Assembly: GCA_015056945.1 (NCBI GenBank) | Contig: SVFH01000010.1 | Span: 1-64,000 of the forward strand | Source: Lachnospiraceae bacterium | GTDB taxonomy: Bacteria > Bacillota > Clostridia > Lachnospirales > Lachnospiraceae | Direction of reading: 5' to 3' | DNA: 64,000 bases | Shown: positions 9,656 through 19,333 of the stretch, one piece after another | Layout of the letters: each line of letters begins with the position of its first letter | Position numbering within the stretch: position 1 is the stretch's first letter | Notes under the pieces: model-generated | What the model saw: only the letters and a program-made list of their open reading frames with translations | What the model was told of the DNA's origin: nothing | The model's database searches: none | Made by a program: the position numbers and the translations under genes

Positions 9656-10644
9656 TATTCCATTGAAGTCCAGGACAATTCTGCATCCGTCTTCATTTCA
9701 TGCGTAATTCCAAGTCTTTGTTCTTTTTCTTTAATCATTTGCATAAGCTCACCATACTCATAAAGGGTAAGACCTTCCGCCTCAAACACATTCCGATAAA
9801 TATCATCCCGTTCTGTGCCTGTAGGCTCAAATGTATAGTAACGAACTGCATTCTCATAATCTTCACTACTAATAATCTCATCAAAACAAATTGTTATAAT
9901 AGGAAAAGGTTCTTCTCCTTCTCCAACATTTTCAGCCAGTTTCGCAACAGCAGATCCAATTGTGGGCTCCCAACTCAGATTAGAACTGTCATACTCTGAT
10001 TCTACAGAACAAATATAGTGATATTGACCGTTACCGTCCACAAATCCGCTTTGTATGATATGACTGGTTGCTGAAGTGCTTCCTCCTGATATAAAGTAAC
10101 CGGAATGATTGATTGATGCCTCAGAACGTGCCCATGTTTCATAGTGATAGCATAATTCCAACATACCATTCATTTCTTTTATGATATAAATCAATTCGCT
10201 ATCGTCTCCCGGTCCGTAAATTCCCATTCCTGTAAATTTCACTGCCAGTTCTTCGACTCCGTCATCCCCTAAGTCAAGATTGGCATAACTGATTTTCGGA
10301 TTTTCCTCCAGTGCATAATTGGAATGAAACACATCCAATATTTCCTCCAAATTATAGCCTTTTTCAGTATCATAAAGATAGCTATCAAAGCCAAAATGAT
10401 TATTCTGATGGAAATGTAACGCCTCTTCCCCTCTTACAAAGCGGAAAAACAAACTATCCGTTGACGTTTCGCTTTCGTTTTCAATATTTCCCGGAAGCAA
10501 AACCTCTGTTTCCGGTCTCGTAGGTGTAAATTGTTCCTCCGAATCTGCAACAGCCGAATCGCTCACAACTTCCTCTCCTGATTTTGCACATGCAACCGTG
10601 AACAATGCGCATAAAACAATAAGTAACAAAGCAATTTTTTTCAT
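9655..10644 (-). CDS. Putative lipoprotein of unknown function
   Basis: A 329-residue exported protein that I do not recognise. It starts MKKIALLLIVLCALFTVACAKSGEE, a signal sequence with a plausible lipobox ending in Cys20, followed by an acidic, low-complexity stretch and then a globular domain with many aromatic residues. The start at 10644 is preceded by GGGGAG at a good distance; the longer frame to 10746 lacks one. The MgtC-like gene ends 17 bp upstream, so the two are probably co-transcribed. The region with ISYANLDLGDDGVEELAVKF resembles FG-GAP-like or VCBS-style calcium motifs found in other Clostridia lipoproteins, but that is only a resemblance. It is probably anchored on the outer face of the membrane. 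Confidence 0.75.
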   Translation of the reverse strand: MKKIALLLIVLCALFTVACAKSGEEVVSDSAVADSEEQFTPTRPETEVLLPGNIENESETSTDSLFFRFVRGEEALHFHQNNHFGFDSYLYDTEKGYNLEEILDVFHSNYALEENPKISYANLDLGDDGVEELAVKFTGMGIYGPGDDSELIYIIKEMNGMLELCYHYETWARSEASINHSGYFISGGSTSATSHIIQSGFVDGNGQYHYICSVESEYDSSNLSWEPTIGSAVAKLAENVGEGEEPFPIITICFDEIISSEDYENAVRYYTFEPTGTERDDIYRNVFEAEGLTLYEYGELMQMIKEKEQRLGITHEMKTDAELSWTSME

Positions 10645-10661
10645 TTTTTCTCCCCTAAATT

Positions 10662-11360
10662 TTATATAGATATTTTTTGATTCTCCACAGCAAAAGAGAT
10701 TCCCTTTTGCTTGCGTAATTCCTGAATCAATTGATCCGGCGGACACGGCCCTTCCACGAGTACATAGCCTTCAATTCCTATATGATGACCGGAAGCACTG
10801 CGCGGCGGAACAATCAGAGGCTCTTTCACGTTCAGCTCTCCAATCATTTTATCTACAATATCATTCACATCGGAAACATCTTCTATTTCCGCATAAAAAT
10901 GAAACTTGCGGTTCTTTTTCTTCTTATCATCTTCTAACTTACAAAGAATTCCTGTTGTTATCGTCACAATTAACGCACAAACAAGTGCCGCCTCATAAAA
11001 TCCAAACCCAAGAGCAATACCAAGTGAAGCCGTTGTCCATAAGGTTGCCGCCGTTGTTAATCCCGTAATATGGTCACGTCCGCGTACCATGATTGTTCCG
11101 ACACCCAAAAAACCGATACCGGATATTACCTGCGCAGATACACGTAAAGGATCACTTTGCGGGTCCTGTATCCAGATAAAAATACCAATCAGCGAAGTCA
11201 TGCAAGCGCCTACACATACCAAAATATGAGTACGTAAGCCTGCCGGTCTGCCAAGTTTTTCTCTTTCGTAGCCAATCAAAAAACCAATCAGCATAGCCAG
11301 TACAAGACGTACCAACATGGACCAAATGGTAAATTCCTTCAAGTATGCCAACCAACCCAT
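10662..11360 (-). CDS. MgtC/SapB family membrane protein
   Basis: A 232-residue inner-membrane protein. Four or five hydrophobic segments in the first 150 residues carry the MgtC/SapB signatures LIGFLIGYEREKLGRPAGLRT, SGIGFLGVGTIMV and HITGLTTAATLWTTASLGIA. A cytoplasmic ACT-like tail of about 80 residues follows a basic KKKKNRK stretch. Family members affect Mg2+ homeostasis or membrane energetics, but the biochemical role is not settled. The start at 11360 is chosen because GGAGG (11370-11374) lies 9 nt upstream; the earlier in-frame Met codons have no such site. It is likely co-transcribed with the lipoprotein gene downstream. Confidence 0.9.
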   Translation of the reverse strand: MGWLAYLKEFTIWSMLVRLVLAMLIGFLIGYEREKLGRPAGLRTHILVCVGACMTSLIGIFIWIQDPQSDPLRVSAQVISGIGFLGVGTIMVRGRDHITGLTTAATLWTTASLGIALGFGFYEAALVCALIVTITTGILCKLEDDKKKKNRKFHFYAEIEDVSDVNDIVDKMIGELNVKEPLIVPPRSASGHHIGIEGYVLVEGPCPPDQLIQELRKQKGISFAVENQKISI

Positions 11361-11614
11361 AACAAGCAACCTCCTTCCGGCATCTTTAACCCCATTCACA
11401 TACATCAAAATATATATTTTATTTTACAACAATTCCAACAATTCTTCAAGCGTTTCGCCATTCTCCCATAGTCTGATTCCCCTTGTAAAAACGTATTCTT
11501 TTCGCTATACTTTTATTATAGGATGAAAGCATCAATAAAGCATTTTGACACCAAAATCCGTAATAAAGCTTATGTGCTTTGCTTTAGCAAACAGCCAAAA
11601 GAATGGAGAACAAT

Positions 11615-12061
11615 ATGGAAATCGAACGCAAATTTACTGTCAAATCAATTCCTGCAAACCTTTCCGAATATCCCTGCCGCAAACTCGAACAGGGATATCT
11701 GAACACCTCTCCTGTTGTCAGGGTTCGCCGCGAAGACGATAACTATTATCTGACATATAAAGGAAAAGGCTTCCTGGTGCGGGAAGAACATAATCTTGCA
11801 CTTACCAAAGAAGCCTATTTACACTTACGTGAAAAAGCAGACGGTCTGATTATCACCAAAGACCGTTATCTGATTCCGTTTAACGAGAAACTTACGATTG
11901 AACTGGACATTTTTGCCGGCCCTTTAGCGCCGTTGGTACTCGCAGAAGTCGAATTCGAAACGGAAGAAGAGGCAAACACCTTCACTCCTCCCGAATGGTT
12001 TGACAAGGATGTTACCAATGACCCGTCTTTTAGTAACTCAGCACTCAGCCAAATGTTCTGA
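11615..12061 (+). CDS. CYTH domain protein (triphosphate tunnel metalloenzyme family)
   Basis: A 148-residue cytoplasmic protein made of a single CYTH domain. It begins MEIERKFTVK, the ExExK motif that starts these beta-barrel tunnels, and keeps VRVRREDDNYYLTYKG and ELDIFAGPLAPLVLAEVEFE, which supply the basic and acidic tunnel residues. Bacterial relatives hydrolyse triphosphate or act as adenylate cyclases or thiamine triphosphatases. An inorganic triphosphatase-like role is the most general guess. The ATG at 11603 overlaps the likely ribosome site GGAG (11605-11608), so I start at 11615. The gene stands alone and converges on malQ. Confidence 0.88.
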   Translation: MEIERKFTVKSIPANLSEYPCRKLEQGYLNTSPVVRVRREDDNYYLTYKGKGFLVREEHNLALTKEAYLHLREKADGLIITKDRYLIPFNEKLTIELDIFAGPLAPLVLAEVEFETEEEANTFTPPEWFDKDVTNDPSFSNSALSQMF

Positions 12062-12090
12062 TTTGATTCTTTTAATTATTTCAAACCATC

Positions 12091-13566
12091 TTATACTCTA
12101 CCGTAGATTTTCGCCATTTTATATAATTTCGCTGCAAGTTCCGGTGTACACACGCCGGACTGCATGCGCCACTTCCAATTTATTCCCAATGTAGACGGCA
12201 AATTAATTCTTCCCTCTGTTCCGAGACCCAGGCAATCCTGCATCGGGATAATTGCCGTATCCGCAACACTCTGTTGTGCCAGACGAATCAAATCCCAGTG
12301 AATATTTGCAGCATTCTTAATGCCGAGATATTCCCGTATATTCTTCTTATCTGCACTTTTTGCACTTTGATACCATCCAAGCACCGTATCGTTATCATGT
12401 GTTCCTGTATAAACCACACAATTTGAATCAAAATTATGAGGCAGATAATCATTCTCTTCATCCGAATCAAAAGCAAACTCAAGAATCTTCATTCCCGGAT
12501 ACCCCGTCTTTTTAATCAGTTTCTTGACTGTCTTAGTCAACATTCCCAAATCCTCTGCTATTACAGGCTTTTTACCAAATGTTTTGCGGAATGTCTCAAA
12601 CAACGCATAACCGGGTCCCTTCTCCCAATGACCAAACTCTGCCGTCGGGTCTCCGAAAGGAATAAAATAGTATTCGTCAAATCCTCTGAAATGATCAATT
12701 CGTACAATATCATAGAGCATATAGCAGTGGCCGAGACGCTGCATCCACCACGCAAAAGAAGTTTTTTGATGATATTCCCAATCGTATAAAGGGTTTCCCC
12801 ACAACTGACCGGTTCTGCTGAAATAATCAGGCGGGCATCCCGCAACCCCAACCGGAAATCCTTTTTCATCTAATTGAAATAACTCCGGATGCATCCATGT
12901 ATCTGCACTATCAAGCGCTACATAAATAGGAATATCTCCAACAATTTCGATTCCTTTCGCATTTGCATAACCTTTTAATGCTGTCCACTGCTTAAAGAAA
13001 AGATACTGCAAAAAACAATAAAACAGAATCTCTTTCTCCAATCGTTTCTCTGCTGCCTGAATCGCTTTCTTTTCGCGGAATCTTAATTCATCCGGCCATT
13101 CCAAAAAGCTCTTTCCGTCATTCTCATCTTTCACCGCCATATAAAGTGCATATTCATTCAGCCAATGAGCCTGCGCTTCGCAAAACTCCTTGAAATCCTG
13201 ATTTTTTTCAGGCATGGTATTCTGAAATGCCTTTTTCAACAAAGGAAGACGATTCTTATATAATTTTTCATAGTCAATTTCCGTCGAATTTGTGCCCAAA
13301 TCAGCCTTATCACATTCTTTTTGTGTAAGAATACCTTCCTCTATTAAAGCCTCCAAATCGATGAAATACGGATTTCCTGCAAATACAGAAGCAGACTGGT
13401 ACGGTGAATCGCCGTATCCTGTCGGGCACAAAGGTAAAATTTGCCAGATTTTTTGTCCGGCCGATTGCAAAAAATCCACAAATTCATATGCTTCTTTTGA
13501 AAAACAGCCGATTCCGTACTTTGAGGGGAGGCTGCTTACGGGCATCAAAATACCACTTTTTCTCAT
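12091..13566 (-). CDS. malQ: 4-alpha-glucanotransferase (amylomaltase, GH77)
   Basis: A 491-residue cytoplasmic enzyme of normal GH77 length. It moves alpha-1,4-glucan segments between maltooligosaccharides, releasing glucose. Family motifs are present in order: the N-terminal RKSGILMPVSSLPSKYGIG, GDIPIYVALDSADTW, RIDHFRGF with the catalytic Asp, VIAEDLG with the acid/base Glu, and YTGTHDNDTVLGW. The ATG at 13566 has AAAGGA about 8 nt upstream. It lies 70 bp downstream of glgP on the same strand, so the two form a glycogen/maltodextrin-breakdown operon in which MalQ lengthens short oligosaccharides for the phosphorylase. Confidence 0.95.
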   Translation of the reverse strand: MRKSGILMPVSSLPSKYGIGCFSKEAYEFVDFLQSAGQKIWQILPLCPTGYGDSPYQSASVFAGNPYFIDLEALIEEGILTQKECDKADLGTNSTEIDYEKLYKNRLPLLKKAFQNTMPEKNQDFKEFCEAQAHWLNEYALYMAVKDENDGKSFLEWPDELRFREKKAIQAAEKRLEKEILFYCFLQYLFFKQWTALKGYANAKGIEIVGDIPIYVALDSADTWMHPELFQLDEKGFPVGVAGCPPDYFSRTGQLWGNPLYDWEYHQKTSFAWWMQRLGHCYMLYDIVRIDHFRGFDEYYFIPFGDPTAEFGHWEKGPGYALFETFRKTFGKKPVIAEDLGMLTKTVKKLIKKTGYPGMKILEFAFDSDEENDYLPHNFDSNCVVYTGTHDNDTVLGWYQSAKSADKKNIREYLGIKNAANIHWDLIRLAQQSVADTAIIPMQDCLGLGTEGRINLPSTLGINWKWRMQSGVCTPELAAKLYKMAKIYGRV

Positions 13567-13598
13567 GTTCTTTATCCTTTATTCTTTCCTTATAATAG

Positions 13599-13627
13599 GC
13601 ACGCGGCTGCATGGATACAGCCGCGCA
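13599..13627 (-). other. GC-rich hairpin between glgP and malQ
   Basis: CGCGGCTG (13602-13609) pairs with CAGCCGCG (13618-13625). No T-run follows on the minus strand, so it is more likely an mRNA-processing or partial attenuation element than a full terminator. It would lower malQ expression relative to glgP or protect the upstream message. Confidence 0.6.
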
Positions 13628-13636
13628 AGCGCTTTC

Positions 13637-15949
13637 TTATTTCAATTTCCAAACATCACGATTATATTCTGCAATGGTTCTGTCCGATGAGAAGAAACCG
13701 GCTTTTGCAATGTTAACAAGCATATGCTGTCGCCAGCTGCGTCGATCCTCAAATGCTTCAAACATCTGATCCTTTACTTTAATATACTCCTCTAAATCAA
13801 GCAAAGTCATAAACCAGTCCTTGTTCAAAAGTTCTTTATAAAGACGCTCCAGATTCTCTTTGTCACCAATTGCAAGTGTTTCTTTGCCTACAATGAAATC
13901 AACTGCTTCTTTGATGACAGGACTGTTCTTATAATAGTCTTTTGAAACATAGTCCGCTTTTTCATAATGTTTGATGACTTCATCGCTCTTCTTACCAAAC
14001 GTAAAAATATGTTCTTCTCCCACAAGCTCGCCAATCTCAACATTCGCACCGTCCTCGGTTCCGAGTGTCACCGCACCGTTTAACATAAACTTCATGTTAC
14101 CGGTTCCGCTCGCTTCTTTACTCGCAAGGGAAATCTGTTCTGAAACATCACACGCCGGAATCAGGCGCTGTGCATAATCCACATTGTAATTTTCCACCAT
14201 AATGACTTTCATATACGGAGATACTTCAGGATCATTGTTTACCAGTTCCTGCATCACAAGAATCAAATGTATGATATCCTGTGCAATAATATATGCAGGT
14301 GCTGCTTTTGCGCCGAAAATAAAAGTAAGCGGACGTTTCGGTAGTTTTCCTTTTTTAATTTCCAGATATTTATGAATGATATAAAGCGCATTCATCTGTT
14401 GGCGTTTGTATTCATGCAGACGTTTGATTTGAATATCAAAAATAGAATTCTCATCCGGTACAACGCCTTCCTTTTCGCCCAGATATTGAATCAATGCACG
14501 CTTGCAGTCCATCTTAATCTCATCCAGTTTGTTCAAAACTTCATCATCCTGATAGTATGCCAAAAGTTTCTCAAGCTCATTTGCATCTTTCTTATATCCG
14601 TTTCCGATTAAGGATGTGATATATTCACTTAACTTCGGATTGCATGCAAGCAACCAGCGACGGAAGGTGATTCCGTTGGTTTTATTATGAAACTTTTCCG
14701 GATAGATTTGATAAAAGGCATTCAGCTCTGTCTCTTTTAATATCTCTGTATGAATTGCCGCAACGCCATTGATTGAAAATCCGTAGTGAATATCAATATG
14801 CGCCATATGTACACGGTCATCTTCATCAATAATCCAGACTTTCTTATCTTTATATTTCTTTTCCACACGTTTGGCAAGTTCTTTGATAATGGGCACAAGT
14901 GCCGGTACCACTTTCTCAAGATAAGAAAGGGGCCACTTTTCAAGTGCTTCTGCCAGAATTGTATGATTCGTGTATGCACAGGTCTTGCTCACAATTTCAA
15001 TCGCCTCATCCATGGCAATTGCTTTATCCTGTGTCAGAATACGGATTAACTCGGGAATAATCATCGTAGGATGTGTATCATTAATCTGAATCACCGCATA
15101 TTCGTATAATTTACGAAGGTCATATTTCTTTTCCTTCATCTCATGCAAAATAAGCTGTGCTGCATTGCTTACCATAAAATACTGCTGGTAGATACGTAAA
15201 AGATTACCTGCTTCGTCAGAATCATCCGGATAAAGGAACAGCGTTAAATTCTTCGAAATTGCTTCTTTGTCAAACGTGATTCCGTTCTTTACCAATGATT
15301 CATCCAAACTTTCCAAATCAAACAAATGAAGCTTATTTACACCATTTTCATAGCCAATCACATCAATATCATATAATTTGGATTTCACTTTGAAATCCTT
15401 AAACTCCACATCAAAAGAGAGGTCGGTTTCATTCAGCCAGGAATCCTTCTCAATCCATTCATTCTTTTCAGCACACTGCTTATTATTTACAAACACCTGC
15501 TTAAAAAGGCCAAAATGATAATTTAATCCGATACCGTCCCCCGGCAACCCAAGTGTTGCAACAGAATCCAGGAAACATGCAGCAAGACGGCCGAGACCGC
15601 CATTTCCAAGCGAAGGCTCCGGCTCATATTCTGCCACTTTGGCAAGGCTGTGATTATTCTTTGCAAGGATTTCTTCCACCCTGTCATAAATACCGAGATT
15701 AATCAAGTTATTAGAAAGTAACTTGCCAATCAAAAACTCGGCCGAAATATAATAAACCTTCTTTTGTCCATGAATCGGTTCTGTAACGCTGGACAAATCC
15801 TTAGTCATATTCAATAAAACAATATATACTTCCTGTTCATCACATGCTTTCAAACTTTTCCCGAAAAGTCTTTTGGCATCATCTTCCAACTGTATTTCAA
15901 GATTTGCTTCAAAAAGCTGTTTCTTAATCATTTCTGACTGACTTGACAT
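13637..15949 (-). CDS. glgP: Glycogen/maltodextrin phosphorylase (GT35)
   Basis: A 770-residue cytoplasmic PLP enzyme that releases glucose-1-phosphate from the ends of alpha-1,4-glucans. The PLP-lysine motif [20 protein letters not shown] and the conserved [14 protein letters not shown] and [20 protein letters not shown] segments identify the family. It is shorter at the N-terminus than animal enzymes, as usual for bacteria. The start at 15949 follows GGAAAG at the right spacing; the upstream in-frame Met codons do not. A good promoter lies about 60 bp upstream, and malQ follows. Its product is the same as that of the cellobiose phosphorylase at 2.9 kb. Confidence 0.95.
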   Translation of the reverse strand: MSSQSEMIKKQLFEANLEIQLEDDAKRLFGKSLKACDEQEVYIVLLNMTKDLSSVTEPIHGQKKVYYISAEFLIGKLLSNNLINLGIYDRVEEILAKNNHSLAKVAEYEPEPSLGNGGLGRLAACFLDSVATLGLPGDGIGLNYHFGLFKQVFVNNKQCAEKNEWIEKDSWLNETDLSFDVEFKDFKVKSKLYDIDVIGYENGVNKLHLFDLESLDESLVKNGITFDKEAISKNLTLFLYPDDSDEAGNLLRIYQQYFMVSNAAQLILHEMKEKKYDLRKLYEYAVIQINDTHPTMIIPELIRILTQDKAIAMDEAIEIVSKTCAYTNHTILAEALEKWPLSYLEKVVPALVPIIKELAKRVEKKYKDKKVWIIDEDDRVHMAHIDIHYGFSINGVAAIHTEILKETELNAFYQIYPEKFHNKTNGITFRRWLLACNPKLSEYITSLIGNGYKKDANELEKLLAYYQDDEVLNKLDEIKMDCKRALIQYLGEKEGVVPDENSIFDIQIKRLHEYKRQQMNALYIIHKYLEIKKGKLPKRPLTFIFGAKAAPAYIIAQDIIHLILVMQELVNNDPEVSPYMKVIMVENYNVDYAQRLIPACDVSEQISLASKEASGTGNMKFMLNGAVTLGTEDGANVEIGELVGEEHIFTFGKKSDEVIKHYEKADYVSKDYYKNSPVIKEAVDFIVGKETLAIGDKENLERLYKELLNKDWFMTLLDLEEYIKVKDQMFEAFEDRRSWRQHMLVNIAKAGFFSSDRTIAEYNRDVWKLK

Positions 15950-16011
15950 AATCTTTCTTTCCTTTCTGCGGTCTTGTTTCATCATATCGTGATACCGATG
16001 TATTATCTAAC

Positions 16012-16040
16012 ATTCTATCGCAAATTGCTCTGTTTCGCAA
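16012..16040 (-). promoter_or_regulatory. Promoter of glgP-malQ
   Basis: On the minus strand TTGCGA (16035-16040) and TAGAAT (16012-16017) are 17 bp apart. The predicted start gives a leader of roughly 55 nt. A small hairpin, TCGCAC with GTGCGA (16081-16096), lies about 40 bp further upstream and could be a regulator site. Confidence 0.6.
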
Positions 16041-16119
16041 GAAAAACAGACTCAATTGTCAATGTTTTCATTCGCATTTTTCGCACTTTAGTGCGACAAG
16101 GTCTTTCCTTTAAATCCAG

Positions 16120-16149
16120 AAAAGAGACTGTGAAAACACAGTCCCTTTT
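16120..16149 (-). terminator. Terminator after alanine dehydrogenase
   Basis: AAAAGAGACTGTG and CACAGTCCCTTTT form a 13-bp stem with one mismatch around a four-base loop. It lies 41 bp past the ald stop codon, with a TCTCTTTTC tract on the minus strand. Confidence 0.8.
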
Positions 16150-16189
16150 GGTATCGTAATAGTTATTGTTCGGAAATCTCCCGATATGT

Positions 16190-17308
16190 TTATGCATTGA
16201 TTACTTCAAACAAATCAGTATATTCCAAATTCAGACTTTCTGCTACATTACGGTTGGTACATTTATGTCCGTAAATATTTACACCATTTGCAAGTCCTTT
16301 ATCCATTTTAACAGCCTCTTCCAAGCCGTATCTTGCAATCATTTCACCATATCTGAATGTTGTATTTGCCAATGCAATCGTAGATGTGTACGGCACCGCA
16401 CCCGGCATATTTCCTACGCAGTAATGTACAACACCCTCTTCAATAAATACAGGATTATCATGCGTTGTAACCTTGGAGGTTTCACAACATCCGCCCTGAT
16501 CAATTGCAATATCTACAATAACGGAACCTTTTTTCATCAGCTTCAAATGCTCTTTGCGAACAAGTTTCGGGGTTTTACCGCCCGGAATTAATACAGAACC
16601 GATTACAAGGTCTGCTTCAGCAAGACATTTCTTAATATTTGCTTCTGAACTGTATAAAGTTGTAACAGACGCACCAAATACGTCCTCAAGATAAGAAAGA
16701 CGATTCAGATTCACATCAAGCAAAGTAACCTGCGCATCAATTCCGACAGCAGCCTTTGCCGCATAAGTACCGGCAATACCACCACCGATAATAACAATCT
16801 TACCACGTTCCACACCGGGAACACCACCAAGCAGAATTCCACGTCCGCCAAAGCTCTTTTCGAGGTATTTCGCACCTTCCTGAATACTAAGACGACCTGC
16901 AATCTGGCTCATGGGACGTAAGCAGGGCAAATTACCTTCTGCATCGGTAATCGTCTCAAATGCTACCGCTTTCACTCCACGGCTAATCAATGCAGTTGCA
17001 AGTCCGGGATTCGGAGCAAGATGAAGATATGTATATAAAATCTGTCCTTCTCTTAAATACTCATACTCACACGGTTCAGGCTCTTTAACCTTAACAATCA
17101 TATCTGCATTTGCAAAAACTTCAGCCGGTGTATCTAAAATTACAGCACCTGCGGCCTTATACATTGCATCATCAAATCCTGCGCCTTCTCCGGCACGTGT
17201 TTCAACATATACAATGTGTCCCTGTGCAACCAAAGCTGCCGCATTATCAGGTGTCAATCCTACACGATATTCATGATTCTTTAATTCTCTTGTTGTACCT
17301 ATTTTCAT
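16190..17308 (-). CDS. ald: Alanine dehydrogenase
   Basis: A 372-residue NAD-dependent enzyme, the normal length, converting L-alanine to pyruvate and ammonia or the reverse in the cytoplasm. It starts MKIGTTRELKNHEYRVGLTP, has the substrate residues in VKVKEP and ILYTYLHLAPN, and a Rossmann motif KIVIIGGGIAGTYAA in the middle. VDIAIDQGGCCETSKVTTHD and NMPGAVPYTSTIAL complete the family signature. The start at 17308 has GGGAGGAG just upstream, and the N-terminal extension in the longer frame has no ribosome site. It is a single-gene unit with its own strong promoter and terminator. In Bacillus the gene supports sporulation and growth on alanine. Confidence 0.95.
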   Translation of the reverse strand: MKIGTTRELKNHEYRVGLTPDNAAALVAQGHIVYVETRAGEGAGFDDAMYKAAGAVILDTPAEVFANADMIVKVKEPEPCEYEYLREGQILYTYLHLAPNPGLATALISRGVKAVAFETITDAEGNLPCLRPMSQIAGRLSIQEGAKYLEKSFGGRGILLGGVPGVERGKIVIIGGGIAGTYAAKAAVGIDAQVTLLDVNLNRLSYLEDVFGASVTTLYSSEANIKKCLAEADLVIGSVLIPGGKTPKLVRKEHLKLMKKGSVIVDIAIDQGGCCETSKVTTHDNPVFIEEGVVHYCVGNMPGAVPYTSTIALANTTFRYGEMIARYGLEEAVKMDKGLANGVNIYGHKCTNRNVAESLNLEYTDLFEVINA

Positions 17309-17340
17309 TTTTGTACTCCTCCCAAAAATCTCATGGAAAT

Positions 17341-17369
17341 ATTTTACCACCACAGATATCTGTTGTCAA
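17341..17369 (-). promoter_or_regulatory. Promoter of ald with a palindromic spacer
   Basis: On the minus strand TTGACA (17364-17369) and TAAAAT (17341-17346) are separated by exactly 17 bp. The spacer holds a perfect 12-bp palindrome, ACAGATATCTGT (17352-17363), directly against the -35 box. A protein bound there would block transcription, so it is a good operator candidate. Confidence 0.75.
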
Positions 17370-17397
17370 AACAGTTTTTACATTCGTGTAAAATTTT

Positions 17398-17498
17398 CCG
17401 CGCGTGAGCGGTGTTGCTTGCCAACAAAATTCCTTGCCGCGAACCGTGCATCCTTAGCGGAGCTTTTTATTGCATAGGAAGTTCCTATGCAATAAAAA
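17398..17498. repeat. GC-rich intergenic block ending in a 35-bp palindrome, copy 2 of the core
   Basis: Bases 17398-17463 are clearly richer in GC than the surroundings and code for nothing I can support. They lead into a perfect palindrome with 17-bp arms (17464-17480 and 17482-17498) around one base. Its centre is the same CATAGGAA / TTCCTATG core seen at 5374 and 63666. The composite looks like an interspersed intergenic element. Confidence 0.65.
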
Positions 17499-17499
17499 T

Positions 17500-17529
17500 A
17501 AGACCACACGACTTTCATCGTATGGTCTT
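17500..17529 (-). terminator. Terminator of the tRNA-Leu transcript
   Basis: AAGACCACACGA pairs with TCGTATGGTCTT with one mismatch. On the minus strand it is followed by TTATTTTTATT, and it lies 25 bp past the tRNA. Confidence 0.8.
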
Positions 17530-17553
17530 AAAACTGCCCATTCCCGGGCCATA

Positions 17554-17634
17554 TGCGGATGACAGGACTTGAACCTGCACGTCGGGGACACCAGAACCTA
17601 AATCTGGCGCGTCTGCCAATTCCGCCACATCCGC
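17554..17634 (-). tRNA. tRNA-Leu (anticodon UAG)
   Basis: The minus strand folds as a class II tRNA: acceptor GCGGATG with CATCCGC, anticodon stem CCAGA/TCTGG around loop TTTAGGT, giving anticodon UAG, then a short variable arm and the GGTTCAAGTCC T-arm. CCA is not encoded. It reads CUA leucine codons and is transcribed alone. Confidence 0.95.
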
Positions 17635-17661
17635 CTGTGGCATGTTTTTGCATGCCATTAC

Positions 17662-17690
17662 ATTTTATTCGTGTTTATCCGGTTTGTCAA
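17662..17690 (-). promoter_or_regulatory. Promoter of tRNA-Leu
   Basis: On the minus strand TTGACA (17685-17690) and TAAAAT (17662-17667) are 17 bp apart, a near-consensus sigma-A promoter. A 6-bp hairpin, GGCATG with CATGCC, follows in the precursor leader. Confidence 0.8.
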
Positions 17691-17712
17691 TCACTTCTTC
17701 TGTGTAAAGTAA

Positions 17713-19107
17713 TTATACGTTATCTTCAATCTTGCTGATGATTTTTTTATAAATCCTGCACAGAAAAATAATTGTCATAATAAGGGACATACCTTCTGCA
17801 ATCGGGAACGAAAGCCAGACAAGGTTAAGCTTGCCGGTAAGGGATAACAGGAATGCAACAGGTAACAATACAGCAAGCTGTCTTGCAATGGATACCCACA
17901 TACTGTAAGTTCCGTTCCCCAGCGCCTGAAACATGGTTCCGCAAATAATACAGAATGCCGCAATCGGGAATGAAAGACTGATAATACGAAGCGCTACACT
18001 ACCGATTTCAAGTAATTCCGTTGTCGGATTAAAGAATCCTAATAAGACATGCGGCACAAACTGGAAACAAAGCATACCCAAAATCAGAATAATCTCCGCA
18101 TAAAGAATACTTAACTTAAATGCCTTCATCATACGACTTCTCTTCTTTGCTCCGTAATTATATGCAAGGATCGGAATCAAACCGTTTGTAAGTCCGAACA
18201 CAGGCATAAAGAAGAAACTTTGTAACTTAAAGTAAATACCGAACACCGCCGCAGCTGTATCTGTAAACGAAAGTAAAATCTGATTGAATCCATAATTCAT
18301 AATAGAACCGATGGACTGCATAATAATGGAAGGAAACCCAACTGCATAAATCTTACCAATAATTTTCCCATCAGGTTTGAAGCCTTTGAATGAAACGCTC
18401 ACTTCCGGATTCTTCTTCAAATTAATAATACATGCCGTAATACCGGCAACAATCTGACCTATAACGGTTGCAAGTGCTGCACCTGCAATTCCCATCTCCG
18501 GAAATCCAAACAATCCAAAAATCAGAATCGGATCCATAATCAGATTGATAATCGCTCCAACGCCCTGCGTTACCATTGCCCAGAATGTCTTACCCGTAGA
18601 CTGCAGTAATCTTTCAAAAATGAACTGCGTAAATACACCGAAGGAAAAAATACAGCAAATGGAAAGATAGGTGATACCATATTCCTGAATCATTGCACTA
18701 CCAGTCTTCTGCATTGCAAAAAACGGTTTTACCAAAAACAAGCCAATCAGTAAAAACAGCAAATAACTAAGTGCCATTAAAAATATACCATTTGTTGCTG
18801 CTTTGTTTACACGTTCCGAATTTCTTTCGCCTAAGGCTTTCGAAAGCACTGCATTTACACCAACGCTTGTACCACCGGCCACAGCAATACTTAACATCTG
18901 CAAAGGAAACGCAAGAGAAACAGCCGTAACGGCATCCTGACTTACCTGTGCAACAAAAATACTGTCTACAATATTATACAATGCCTGAACAAGCATGGAC
19001 ATCATCATTGGAACACTCATGCTAATCAACAAACGATTTACAGGCATAACTCCCATCTTATTTTCCGGCATATGATTTTCTTTTATTTCATTTGATTCTT
19101 TGCTCAT
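17713..19107 (-). CDS. MATE family efflux transporter, second copy
   Basis: A 464-residue polytopic membrane protein with about 12 hydrophobic segments and MATE signatures such as SMSVPMMMSMLVQALYNIVD near the N-terminus and LTNGLIPILAYNYGAKKRSR in the second half. It differs clearly from the exporter at 0.2-1.7 kb, so it is not a recent duplicate. The ATG at 19107 follows GAGGAAAGAA. It stands alone, and its stop lies 23 bp from the tRNA-Leu promoter. The cargo is unknown; MATE proteins export drugs, metabolites or peptides. Confidence 0.92.
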   Translation of the reverse strand: MSKESNEIKENHMPENKMGVMPVNRLLISMSVPMMMSMLVQALYNIVDSIFVAQVSQDAVTAVSLAFPLQMLSIAVAGGTSVGVNAVLSKALGERNSERVNKAATNGIFLMALSYLLFLLIGLFLVKPFFAMQKTGSAMIQEYGITYLSICCIFSFGVFTQFIFERLLQSTGKTFWAMVTQGVGAIINLIMDPILIFGLFGFPEMGIAGAALATVIGQIVAGITACIINLKKNPEVSVSFKGFKPDGKIIGKIYAVGFPSIIMQSIGSIMNYGFNQILLSFTDTAAAVFGIYFKLQSFFFMPVFGLTNGLIPILAYNYGAKKRSRMMKAFKLSILYAEIILILGMLCFQFVPHVLLGFFNPTTELLEIGSVALRIISLSFPIAAFCIICGTMFQALGNGTYSMWVSIARQLAVLLPVAFLLSLTGKLNLVWLSFPIAEGMSLIMTIIFLCRIYKKIISKIEDNV

Positions 19108-19275
19108 TTCTTTCCTCTTCTTTGCTTATTATGATATAATTTTATCAAAAACAGCAGTTTTATAATATTTTTTATTTTTTTGCTTGATTTTATATTAACA
19201 AACTTGTATTATGTATATAGATTTAATAATTTAAGCCAAAACCAATCGTCTTTCCGATTGTTTTTCCCTTTTTTG

Positions 19276-19310
19276 AAAAACGCAAGGTAACCCCTATACC
19301 TTGTGTTTTT
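19276..19310 (-). terminator. Terminator after the VanZ-like gene
   Basis: CAAGGTA and TATACCTTG form a stem with one bulge in an A/T-run context just past the stop codon. A second small hairpin, CAATCG with CGATTG (about 19237-19254), follows, so termination may be doubled. Confidence 0.65.
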
Positions 19311-19333
19311 CCCTTTTATAGGGAAATTCAGCT

